This document shows, one piece after another, positions 1 to 8,983 of a DNA stretch of 64,000 nt. The stretch's first letter is position 1; each line of letters starts with the position of its first letter. The notes beneath the pieces were generated by a model. The model saw nothing but the letters and a program-made list of their open reading frames with translations. It ran no database searches and was not told where the DNA came from. Both the position numbers and the translations under genes were made by a program. This DNA is from Oscheius sp. JU75. Lineage: Eukaryota; Nematoda; Chromadorea; Rhabditida; Rhabditidae. The stretch covers positions 3,348,001-3,412,000 of the forward strand of contig JASJZC010000001.1 in the NCBI GenBank assembly GCA_037178855.1. Direction: 5' to 3'.

Positions 1-188
1 CTGTTCGTCTCGTCCTAGGCTCCTTGAGTGGCCACGAGACGACTCGAGCCTCGATCGGAACCTCAGAGAATCAGGCCACCTTCAAGCCGCTGGACAAAGA
101 AGATCTCAACAAGACGCTCATCGATGTCACTGGTGCAAACGGCCGACTCAATCTTATCGTCGACACACTCGAGAAGCTCCAGCTCTAG
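1..188 (+). CDS. 3'-terminal exon of an unknown gene (5' part outside window)
   Basis: One + frame is open from the window edge to a TAG at 186-188. Its last 35 or so residues have a protein-like composition with acidic and amphipathic character (for example DKEDLNKTLIDV) and end in EKLQL. An AATAAA signal lies at 236-241, about 50 nt past the stop, which supports a real 3' end. The 5' part of the gene lies outside the window, so neither the start nor the family can be given. An upstream intron boundary inside 1-60 is possible. I do not recognise the protein. Confidence 0.5.
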   Translation, partial: VRLVLGSLSGHETTRASIGTSENQATFKPLDKEDLNKTLIDVTGANGRLNLIVDTLEKLQL

Positions 189-756
189 AAACATGGCCGA
201 AATATCTTACACAGCATAAGATGTTGAAGATGATGAATAAATGCGTCTTGAAATGGTCAATTTTCTAAAGATTCTACTACCTAGAAGCTGCGATTCATTG
301 CAATACTGTAGCATAAACACAAACTCTTTGTGCTATTGTGTTGCGTCTACAGCATGGAATAGGGATGCGCTGCACGCCAACTCCCACACTCGGCGAGATC
401 CAAAAGAAAGCCGCATATCGCCTACATGGTTGATAGTTGGTGCGCAGCATTGGTGCCTTTTAGGAAAGGTACCAGCAGCTTTGCAGCCAGTTTAGTCTTG
501 GTTTAGAATTGAAAACAGGCGGGTTCGCCGCTTCCATAGTAAAAAGAAAATGCTCCCACAGTTGACTCTTCATCTTGTCGCTTGACATGAAATGGCTTGT
601 CAGAGTTTTTGGGTATTAGTGCTGACATGTAATTGTGCGGACACCATGACAGACAGACGAACGGACACCACTGCACTTTAGTAAAGAAAGATAGTAAAGA
701 AAGATACTCTAGCATCCCTGGTAAGTGACCAAAGTTGCCAAGAGATGCTAACTCAC
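189..756. other. Intergenic: polyadenylation signal and a dispersed repeat copy
   Basis: No convincing gene. It holds AATAAA at 236-241 for the upstream + gene and, at about 575-690, a copy of a repeat also found inside an intron at about 62985-63147. On the minus strand this stretch lies directly after the last recognisable exon of the truncated FPGT gene. Confidence 0.6.
575..690 (+). repeat. Dispersed repeat family R1, copy 1
   Basis: About 100 nt match, at roughly 80% by eye, the sequence at 63045-63147 in the same orientation. The shared core includes ATTGTGCGGACACCATGAC and ends in a CTTTAGTAA motif. The terminal inverted repeats that are clear in copy 2 are not clear here. This copy lies just beyond the last intact FPGT exon on the minus strand. 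Confidence 0.75.
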
Positions 757-1400
757 TCATACAGCTGTAGTTTCTTCTCCAAAAAGGTCATCGATCCAGG
801 AAGGTAAGAGAAGCATTTCCCGTAGATGGACTGGAATGCCATTCGTTGCGCATAGCCACCCGAATGAATAAGAAGAACTTTCATCTGATCCAGAGCAGGG
901 AACTGGTTCTGCAGCTCAACAGCCAGATAGATCATTGAACCACCGGAACCTGTAGTACACGGTTCTCAAATTCTATTATAGACAAACCTATTCGACCAGC
1001 GTCCTTTGGGTCCGGGAAAACTAGGATGGATCGACAGTAGTTGGTCAAGTTCAGAGAGTCGAGTTGTCGACGAAAGACCTGAGCTTGACTGTCGTCACCA
1101 GCTGTGACTACCAGGAGATCCCACATCTGAAGAGATAGATTGTGACAGAGACAGTTGAAAGAAGAGATTGTTTACGAAATGCTCTGCCGCTGACTCATGT
1201 TTTCGTGACCATAATGGGGCAGTTTCATCGATTTAGAACCTCATAGGGAAAGGGACATGTTAAAGCAATTTTTGAAAAATGACTGTGCTTACGACTGCCT
1301 CGTTATCCGTTATCAGTTGGTATCGGGCCAATAAGTGTACAGGAAGAGGGAAAGGATTCTCACAGTCACTGGGTAAGGACAACGTGTAGAGTTCCCGGAA
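757..1400 (-). pseudogene. Truncated fucose-1-phosphate guanylyltransferase (FPGT-like)
   Basis: Three exons are readable on the minus strand: 1293-1400, 988-1126 and 757-949. Joined, they give the N-terminal region of the FPGT/GDP-fucose pyrophosphorylase family, with WDLLVVTAGDD, then a glycine-rich GSGGS element made by a precise 38-nt intron, then VLLIHSGGYAQRM. The family salvages free fucose by making GDP-fucose from fucose-1-phosphate and GTP in the cytosol. After a good GTGAGT donor at about 756 no further FPGT exon follows, although the family is normally some 600 residues long. The downstream minus sequence runs into repeat R1. The start is also unclear: an ATG at about 1622 could be joined in phase, but its hydrophobic leader is unconvincing. 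Family assignment is firm; calling it a broken gene is inference, and an alternative is a gene disrupted by local rearrangement. Confidence 0.65.
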
Positions 1401-1699
1401 CTATGCAAGCTGGTCAAACACATTAGTCTGCGAACCAGCAAAACTTCTAACCGATGAACACACAAATCCAATATAAAGTTTTTCAAGACTGCTGGCATTT
1501 TCTAGGCTCGCGAAGTTCAAAGAGAAAAACGAGCAGCAATGGGTAGAATAGGAACTGAACAGAAGCAGCAGAGACAAAGATGTGAGGCTATCGACCAGAA
1601 AGACTTCTCGAATATTCTTCATATAATATCTTCATTCACCAATTTCCCTATAGCTTATGTACAATTTGCAAGTGCCCAGCACTCTGTTCAATATCTACA

Positions 1700-2807
1700 C
1701 TATACACAAATGACGACGCATCTCTGATTCATCTCTGCCAGTATGGCGTACTTTTGGAAGCCTAGAGGTAGATGAGTTCCTCGAATCCGCCAATCTCCTC
1801 GGGCTGCAAACAGAGGGGAGTTGATGTAACGGACCAACTAAAATTAAGATAAAAATCATAAAAGAATGAGCCCTACGTGTCGGGCATCAAAAGCCGTGTT
1901 CTCGACGAACATGTTCAGAACGGGCTTGCTTCTAAGGACGGCAGCTTCGATGAAGGCAAGAGCGGAGAAGGCTGTGACGGAAACGCAGCCGGAGACCTTG
2001 TATGTATCCAGAAGAGGGCAATGCTTAGAGAGACGATTGGCTAGTTTGTCCGTAACCTGAAGAGTCCAGTCTAGGTCAAAATACAAACAATGAATATCCC
2101 TGACTGTGCGCTGAAGAGTGTAAAACCAACCATTGGGCTGTCCTTGATTTCAACAGTCGTCAGTGTCTGAAAGGACGGAGAAATGCTTCGGATTAACTGG
2201 GTCTCGGTCAAAGGAAGATAACATCCATCCAGTGAGAACTAAACACACTTTGTTCCCTATTTCTCTCCCTCCTACCTCTTTCAACTTGTCGAACTTGGCC
2301 AGAAGACCCATTGTCCATGGCCTGACCTGAACCAGGTCACAGTTTGACATAGACAGCCGATTTAGAGGAGCGTCGACACACCGAGCCAACAACATGTACA
2401 GGTTCTCGTCACTGATTCGAGTCTTGGTCAACTCGTCTTCGAGTTCGAGGGATCTGGTGGCTAGAGAAAGAAAGTTAAATGATCTGTTTAAAAATTCTAA
2501 CCGGAAATGAGATGAGGGAGCACGGAGTCGAGAATTTCGACAGCGCCATGACGTCCACAGGTACAGAGAGTGAAACAGGTCTCCTTATCGGATATCTGGC
2601 CGTGACAGGGGCAGTTACTCAGTCGGAAACGGATTGTTTCGGTGTTTGGAAGACTACGGACTGAAAGAGATTTGTTTTAAACTAATAGAATAACTTACCG
2701 ATAGCAGCAGCTAGGAACCGTCTACACACAAACAGACATGAGAATCTGTCGTCCGGCGACAGATAACTGTACAGGTAACGAATAACTTCCAACGGAAGGC
2801 TCTCCAT
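1700..2807 (-). CDS. F-box / leucine-rich repeat protein (putative SCF substrate receptor)
   Basis: The ATG at 2807 opens an F-box of about 36 residues (MESLPLEVIRYLYSYLSPDD, then a cysteine-rich CRRF element), which binds Skp1 in SCF ubiquitin ligases. Later exons carry irregular LRR-like repeats, for example NRLSMSNCDLVQVRPWTMG and LDTYKVSGCVSVTAFSALAF. Exon 1 is 2699-2807 and exon 2 starts at 2660. Further introns of 37-50 nt with GT-AG ends join exons down to a TAG at 1700-1702. About 330 residues are predicted, a usual size for an FBXL-type protein. The exon pieces were joined by eye, and one junction near 2100-2150 has alternatives. I cannot name an orthologue. Confidence 0.72.
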
Positions 2808-3645
2808 TGAGAAGACTAGTCTAAGGGGAATGGAAGAACTGGATACAGCTGAGAGTACGTGGGAGGGCCTCCTGTCCGACGCAACTTTGCGTACTCTGGA
2901 AGTCTAGAGGAACTAAATGCATGGTAGTCCAATAACAGGGCATACAAGACCCGAATATTATAGTACAAGTGATGCTATCGCCCCTTGGGGCTTAATGACA
3001 GTAATAATTCCTTCCAAATCTGCTCGATTTCTATTTCCTTCTGTCCAACTGTCGTGAAACTTTCCTTCCCTTCAACCTATCCGCATTCTATCCAATCGAG
3101 GTACCGTGACAGGGGTAACGTTCTCCCAGCGAAGCTACCTTCCGAACTGGCTCTGGCTTGACATGCCAACAATTAGTGTGCGCACAAAATAATTGGGAAA
3201 TTGTGGCAATTAAAGCTTGAGTCAGAGACGCGAGAACAATTTAAAATAGATATCTCTAGACTTCTCAGCTAGAAGGCTATCTGTATTGGAATATTGATGA
3301 TTGCAAACTGGTATTTGTACGGGCGAGACAAGAGAAATGGGTTCATGATAGTTTTTCTGTACATTTCCATCAAGTACGCCAAAAGTTCACTTTGAAATGT
3401 ATCTGGAAATTCGACTACTAGCGGACATGGCTCCTTTTTCAGGAATGCGCCTGCTTAAAACACCTTTTGACTTGCCAGCCTACCCATTGAATCCCAATCA
3501 CCCTATCGTTCGTTATGTCTTTTGTAGCTTGATGTCCGCTTTTTAATCTATGAAGCGTTTTTAATAGCCGACTATACTGAAGAGGATCTTGTATTGCTCC
3601 GACAAACAAACGACGTGCTTCTGACAGCCAAACCCAGAAATTATT
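2808..3645. other. Intergenic: F-box gene upstream region with repeat R2
   Basis: No gene seen. It contains repeat family R2 copy 1 (about 2970-3110). The rest, 3140-3640, is AT-rich with a TGAGTCA motif near 3220 and nothing else I can interpret. It lies upstream of the F-box gene and downstream of the metalloproteinase gene, both on the minus strand. Confidence 0.6.
2970..3110 (+). repeat. Dispersed repeat family R2, copy 1
   Basis: Begins GCTATCGCCCCTTGGGG and continues through a pyrimidine-rich stretch. It aligns with 33705-33830 in the same orientation and with 60880-60995 in reverse. No coding capacity or clear terminal inverted repeat was seen. Confidence 0.7.
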
Positions 3646-4300
3646 CTACTTTATTAGTGTCTTATCGACGAGATCATACAGTTTGCGAATAGCTTGAACG
3701 TCAACGGGTAACAGACTCATGCCATCGGACAGACGCTGATAGTACGGATTCATGATTGACCTCTTCCTCCAGATGTGTCTCAAGCCCAGAAGATGGCCAG
3801 TCTCGTGTAGAATTACCTAAAGGGTAGCTTATCTCTGGCACAGAAGTTTTCTTACATATCGAAGATCCACCCCAGTGCCTCCATCAAAAGACCACAGCTC
3901 ATCCGCGTCGAGATGTAGATAGCCTCTTGGAGGTAGACCGGAATGAGCGACCATTCCGCCAGGACCGTCCAGAGGCTAGACAACGATAGTTCGATAAAGA
4001 GTTCCTACCTCTTTGTCTCCGTGCTCCCTTCGGGCAAATTGAATATCCATGTCGGCTCTCGGGCCCACGTTTTCTCTTATCTGTAGTCTACCGTGAAGAG
4101 CATTCTCCCACAGAGAAAATGACGTGTTCAGAAGAGACCTGAAGGACAAACAATGTATGATGCTGTAGAAACAACCTCATGAGAATGAAAGTGGATTCGT
4201 CCTTGATCAGGCCGTGAGGATCAGTGAAGGACCAGGTGACCAGCTGCTTCTTCCAGATCTGTCTACTTCTACGACCAACTCCTTGTCCGGTGAGCCAACT
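3646..4300 (-). CDS. Matrix metalloproteinase catalytic domain (5' end not resolved)
   Basis: Minus-strand exons 4176 to about 4295, 4009-4138, 3856-3975 and 3646-3816 join in phase to a matrixin catalytic domain. It starts near GRRSRQIWKKQLVTWSF, carries the zinc site HETGHLLGLRH (three His ligands plus the catalytic Glu) and has the Met-turn SIMNP, then stops at TAG 3646-3648. Matrixins are secreted zinc endopeptidases that cut extracellular matrix. No hemopexin domain follows, as in short MMPs. I could not find a signal peptide or the cysteine-switch propeptide upstream. The likely first exon boundary lies at about 4295-4325, where a small + gene begins on the other strand. The GRRSR stretch could be a furin-type activation site. 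Confidence 0.88.
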
Positions 4301-4323
4301 GAACTCTTTACATTTGAGCAACA

Positions 4324-4575
4324 ATGTCTAACCAGAGCAGTAGAAGGGTCGGAACGGTAAGTAGCATACGCCGGTGGGAGTCAAAAACATGGAAGAACAG
4401 GGTCTCGGTCGAGAGCGAGAGACAGACAGGTTTCAAGCTTACATCTCCGAATGGCGGGCAAAAAGAGACCGGTGGTCAGCTGGGCTGGCTGAGAGTGGTG
4501 AAAGGGCGCGTTTCCGGGTAAGAGAAACGTCGAAGCAAGCTTTGGTAGGCGAACCGGTACGACGAGGAAATATGA
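4324..4575 (+). CDS. Small three-exon gene of unknown function (58 aa)
   Basis: Exons 4324-4356, 4401-4517 and 4549-4575 are joined by introns of 44 and 31 nt with GTAAGT and GTAAGA donors. AATAAA at 4608-4613 follows the TGA. The protein is strongly charged and helical (for example RERETDRFQAYISEWRAKR) with no membrane segment. It begins head-to-head with, and perhaps antisense to, the 5' end of the metalloproteinase gene. The consistent donors, phase and poly(A) signal argue for a real gene. I recognise no family. Confidence 0.5.
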
Positions 4576-4631
4576 GAGCACTTTTACCCTATCTTGCAGT
4601 TCTATACAATAAAGTGATTAATACGAGTCGT

Positions 4632-5033
4632 TTACGGTGTAGCTGCTGAACATTTTGGTGTTTTCAAAGTGGCAACTTCACACGACGGCAAAGTCTTCTC
4701 CAGCCCTGATGTAGCTGACCGAGTAGCCCTAAAAAATATTTAGTTTCTCTCCATTTCCATGATCTCAACTTCAGACTTCTTGTTTTTTGTGAAGACGTGA
4801 AGCAGTACGAGTAGAGCAGAAATTCGATTGATGCTAGACAGAATGGCGTCTAGGATTTTTCCTGAACTGGTGTGTACTGTCCAAAATTTGGAAACCTGCC
4901 TACACGAAGCAAGTAGACGAACCAGAAGAAGGCGGTCAAGTACTGGAAGAATATCGTGCAGTAATCCCCGTCTGACAGGAAGAAATGTGTCAGCTGTTTG
5001 TCGCTTTTTGTCAAATTTTAATGGGGTGTTCAT
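4632..5033 (-). CDS. Possible small gene of unknown function, two exons
   Basis: On the minus strand an ATG at 5033 opens a frame rich in leucine and basic residues (LPVLDRLLLVRLLASCRQ, then ILSSINRISALLVLLHVF). A 48-nt intron at 4729-4776 with a TTTTTTAG acceptor joins it to a Ser/Thr/Lys-rich tail with a TAA at 4632-4634, giving about 117 aa. Other frames here also stay open over part of the region. One of them gives an aromatic membrane-like segment (TIFFQYLTAFFWFVYLL), so a different, multi-exon membrane protein reading cannot be excluded. Exons may also extend to about 5300. The 3' end converges on the small + gene. Confidence 0.33.
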
Positions 5034-5982
5034 GTTGGTTGTGAGAGAGAGGTGTAACTGGAGACAGAGGGACAGCTGTGCCACACAGACTCATCTCAAG
5101 GCAAGTCGTCTTCTCTGATCTCTTCCTCTGCACAAGTGACTCTCTTCCGTGTCTACAATTTATCAACTCGGCCCCCCATAAATCGTTTGTTCTGGGCTGG
5201 ACAGTTGTTCAGATCAAGAGTCGCTTGACTCTTTTCCACGTCCTTCTCACAGTCTCGGATTTCCGGTGCTGTTTCTCTCATTCCAGCATTAGAAACGACC
5301 AAGAACCTCTAGGAAGAGAAAATAATGGCTAGTCCGAGCCAAGAAGAACTGCTTATTTGGCTACTTATAGCTCCTTATTAGCGTACTCTCTCAAAAATTG
5401 TTTCAGAACCATCTAACCTTCTTTGTTACCATTCCAGCAGTTTTGAAATACTCTAGAGACTCTTGAGGTAGACTTTGTTATCAGTTAAACTCCTTAGAGC
5501 TGCCACCCTTGAGAGTCAAAGTTCTCCCACAAGATAATAGTGTATGTGGCATCCTACCAGCTGATTCCTTCTCATACCAGATGAGTTTTAACAACGTTTG
5601 ACAGACTTTGACAGTTGGAAAGAGGTCATTGGTTCGAAATCAAATGGTCAAGGAAAGTGCAATCAGTCTGAGCTAGCTATCTACCTATGTCAGCTTCTGT
5701 TTTCCAAGCGTATTCTTATCTCAAACGCTTTAGATTTGTAGCCTTTCTCATGAAAATCTTCGTCATGGGTTCTTTACCGGGCGCAGGTTGTCTCCTCATT
5801 CAATACCTGTTCAGTTTTATCTGAATCAAGGAATTGGTAAATAGCTTCTGGCTCCCTCTACAAACAGTCAGATTTGACACAAAACTCCTTCCACCGCTTG
5901 CTCTCGCTCTCCTGCAATTGAAATTCAATTGAATCTGCTTGCATGCGTCAGAGTTGCTTATTATTCTTCCCTATTCAGAGCT
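5034..5982. other. Intergenic region upstream of the cathepsin B-like gene
   Basis: 5034-5340 has scattered open frames on the minus strand that might be 5' exons of the preceding gene. 5340-5950 shows no coding pattern, repeat or RNA gene. A TTCCCTATTCAG acceptor ends at 5978, just before the cathepsin start. Confidence 0.5.
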
Positions 5983-7510
5983 ATGCACAAATGGAAGTAT
6001 GGGACGATTATCTTCTTCCTCTGTTTAGGTAACATTCTCTTTTTGTCTCTCACTGCAATTATTGTTTCAGTCCTGACAGCAGTGGCTCTTCTCGTTTACT
6101 GGAACTTGAAGTATCATCAGGTTGAGAGCAAGGTCAAGTCTAAAGAAGACTACCTGAGAGGTCTGGTCAACAAGGTCAACAGTAATCCTACCAGCAGCTG
6201 GAAGGTCTGTTCGCCTGTCTTTTTCCAAATCTCTCTTAAGGCCAAATACAACAAATTCGGAGAGACGGTCAGAACATATGAGTTCCAAAGCTTCCCAAGA
6301 GACTTCTCCTGGGTCAAGAAGTACTACCACGAGGTCAAAGAGTACTCGGAGAGCGAGGGAATGAAGAGACATATCAGGTATCAGAAAGGCATTGAAAGTC
6401 AAGAACTAGTTTAGGGAACTCCAGGAACTGATAAAGAAGCCCCCTCCTTTCCGGTTCGATGCCAGAGAGAAGTGGCCACACTGTCCATCTCTTCATTATA
6501 TTCCGAATCAGGGAGGCTGTGGCAGTTGCTATGTGAGTCCACAGTAAAGGGGGTACTGGAGATCCTAAACACCGAGAAATGAGAGATTTTGGTTGCTCTG
6601 AGCACCCTTGTCTCATCATAACAGGACTGCTCAGGCCGTGGCAGCTGTCAGTGTGGCTTCGGATCGTCTATGTATTCACTCGAACGGCTCCTTTCGTTCC
6701 ATTCTGTCCGTCCAAGATGCGCTAACATGTTGTGAGAACTGTGGTGGCTGTTTCGGTGGTGATCCCCTGAAGGTCTTGAGTTATTTCGTCAAGGACGGTT
6801 TGGTCACAGGTATCGCTTCTTCCTATTCTTTCTATTATCTCTCAATTTTTGGGGGTCGCGACGGTTGCAAGCCGTACGAGTTCGACCTAAAGTGCGGAGT
6901 TCCGTGCTCGCCATCCACATATCAAGGGAACGAGGCGACGAGACGGTGCGAGAAAAAATGTCAGAACATTTACTTCCAGAGGGAGTACAAGGAGGACAAG
7001 TTTCATGGTATCCTTTTTGACATTCTAAAGACAAGACTTTCTTCAGGAAGTTTCGCGTACTCCTTGGCCAAGAGACGCTTCACATTGATAAATGATAACA
7101 ATGAACACGTCGTGGTCCCGACAGTCTTCCACGCGATGAAACAATCGATCCCGATGAACGACAGCATGGTTCGGATGTTTTCCTAGAGATACAATATCCT
7201 TTTTCAGATTCTGACAGTACTCAAACACGAGATCATGACGTACGGACCGATCACGCTGACGTTCCCGGTGACAGAAGAGTTCCTTCATTATTCCACTGGC
7301 ATTTTCCGTCCATTCCCTAAAGAGGACATGGACACACGGATTATCTACTGGCATGTGGTTCGTCTGATTGGCTGGGGTAGAGAGTCAGACGACTCACACT
7401 ACTGGCTGGCTGTAAATAGTTTTGGAAACCATTGGGGTGATGCTGGCCTCTTCAGGATGAATATTGAGCTACTACAGGCGTACGGGTTAGAATATGAGGC
7501 TGTGTTGTGA
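5983..7510 (+). CDS. Cathepsin B-like cysteine protease with N-terminal membrane anchor
   Basis: Exons 5983-6028, 6071-6204, 6241-6377, 6415-6532, 6635-7007, 7047-7168 and 7208-7510 encode a papain-fold (C1A) protease. The start ATG at 5983 lies 4 nt after a TTCAG acceptor. Residues 8-27 form one hydrophobic segment with no obvious cleavage site, so a signal anchor is likely. A propeptide (NSNPTSSWKAKYNKFG) and the mature domain follow, with catalytic Cys in QGGCGSCY, His in YWHVVRLIGWG and Asn in LAVNSFGNHWGD. The usual Trp after the catalytic Cys is Tyr, and the NSW motif is NSF. The occluding-loop region after GCKPYEF has no His-His pair, the feature that gives cathepsin B its dipeptidase activity. 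AATAAA is at 7516-7521. It is probably lysosomal or membrane-bound; the orthologue is uncertain. Confidence 0.93.
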
Positions 7511-7561
7511 CCGAGAATAAAGATTCATTCACCTCTAATACCCAAATATAAGCTGATAGAT

Positions 7562-8719
7562 TCAAAGCTTCTTCGGAGCCATCTTGGTCAGATCTACATA
7601 GATCTCGATATAAACGTCATCGAAGACACAGTACTCGTCCAGATTCGCGATCGGATAGTACATCTGAAAATGACAAGAGTTAGTAAAAGGAGGTTAGTCA
7701 CCTGAAAACCAAAGGCTCTGTTCCTGGCAGCCACTGGTCGGGCAAATTTCTCGAGATCTGGAGTGGCAGCTGGATCGAGAGTCTTTTCAACTGAAAAAAA
7801 AATTACGAGAAAGTATTCTATTCACATCTAGCCGTTGCTCCGGGCTTCCTCATGGCAAAGGTCACCGGACAAGGGAAGGGCCATTCCAGAACCGGGTCGT
7901 AGTCGCCCTTCAGAAGAGCGGCAAAGACCGAGATGTACTCTGTTCGAGCTGAACCTATCTCTGTTAGTAAGACAGTCTCCCGTACCGTCTCCGTCACCGA
8001 ACGGAACCACAATGACAACCATCTTGTATCCGAAACGATGAGTCTCGAAGATGTTACTGTAAACTGTCTTCGTCTTCTCGCTGATTTTGGCAAACCTGTA
8101 AATGAGATGGCTCTTGGTCGGCTGCTTGTAACTCTTGTACATGGCCTTGCCAATATCGAAGATCTTGAACACGAACTGTGGTCCGAACTTTCGGACAATG
8201 ATCCCAGCTCGTTCCTGTCCAACCCAGTGCTGGAGGGCAATCTTCTGGAGCAGTCGGAAGGACTGCTGGATGCCTTGTCCCAGTTTCTGGAGCTCCTTCG
8301 CCATCAGGGCCATGTGATAGTTCCTGAGAACAGTTAGTAGACTCAAATAAGATACCTATCATCTCTGATGTGGATCTGAACGTCCTTCTGCTGTCCGACT
8401 TTCTGACAGCCGAATATCTTAAAAGGACAAGTCATCTCTCCCTGCTGCAACACTCGCTCCTCTTTTTTGTACGGAACCTCTTCGATAAAGACCTCTATGC
8501 ATTTCTCCACGACTACCACATTTTCAATTGGTTTGGGACTACCAGCTCTTAACTCAATTTCCACTGGAATCAGGGCAGAGATTCCTGTTTGAGGACGAGG
8601 AGACAGCTTTGGAGTCTATCAAAAGTATTGGAAAGAGAACAAAAACTTACGGTGACCAGACTTCCGGGACCGTCATTTCTCGTGACTTGAATCGTCTTGG
8701 GAACAGTATTGTTTTCCAT
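7562..8719 (-). CDS. TRAF-type zinc finger and MATH domain protein, RING-less
   Basis: Six minus-strand exons (8651-8719, 8356-8615, 7986-8323, 7826-7954, 7703-7790, 7562-7663) join in phase, starting at ATG 8719. After a roughly 90-residue leader comes a TRAF-type zinc finger (CPFKIFGCQKVGQQKDVQIH), a short helical linker, then a MATH/TRAF-C domain from about FVFKIFDIG through THRFGYKM, FAALLKGDYDPVLEWPF and FDDVYIEIYVDL. TRAFs trimerise through MATH and couple receptors to kinases such as TAK1, which is also encoded in this window. No RING domain is visible, so ubiquitin-ligase activity is not expected. About 360 residues are predicted, shorter than typical TRAFs. Orthology to a particular TRAF is not claimed. 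Confidence 0.87.
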
Positions 8720-8983
8720 CCTTTGGGACAAAGCAAGGGGAAGCTAGAGAGTTGTTTTGTGACTGTCTCTCGCGTCTCTAGGGAGTCTCCTGCGTGTTTC
8801 CCAGCTACCTTATTGGGAAGATTCGAACGGAAAAGTTTATTTCGTTGTCATGCTATCTGATATCCGTACAATTGGACCCGGTGAGCCATAACAGGGAGAT
8901 GGACTTCGTTCCTTTGTCATGGCCGTGCTGAGTATCGCACAGGCGGTCCTGTAACTCTTCTATCTTTGGGTTAAAACACATAC

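Noticed and set aside
5625-5650. GGTTCGAAATC, resembling a tRNA B box
   Set aside because: No matching A box, anticodon arm or acceptor stem around it.
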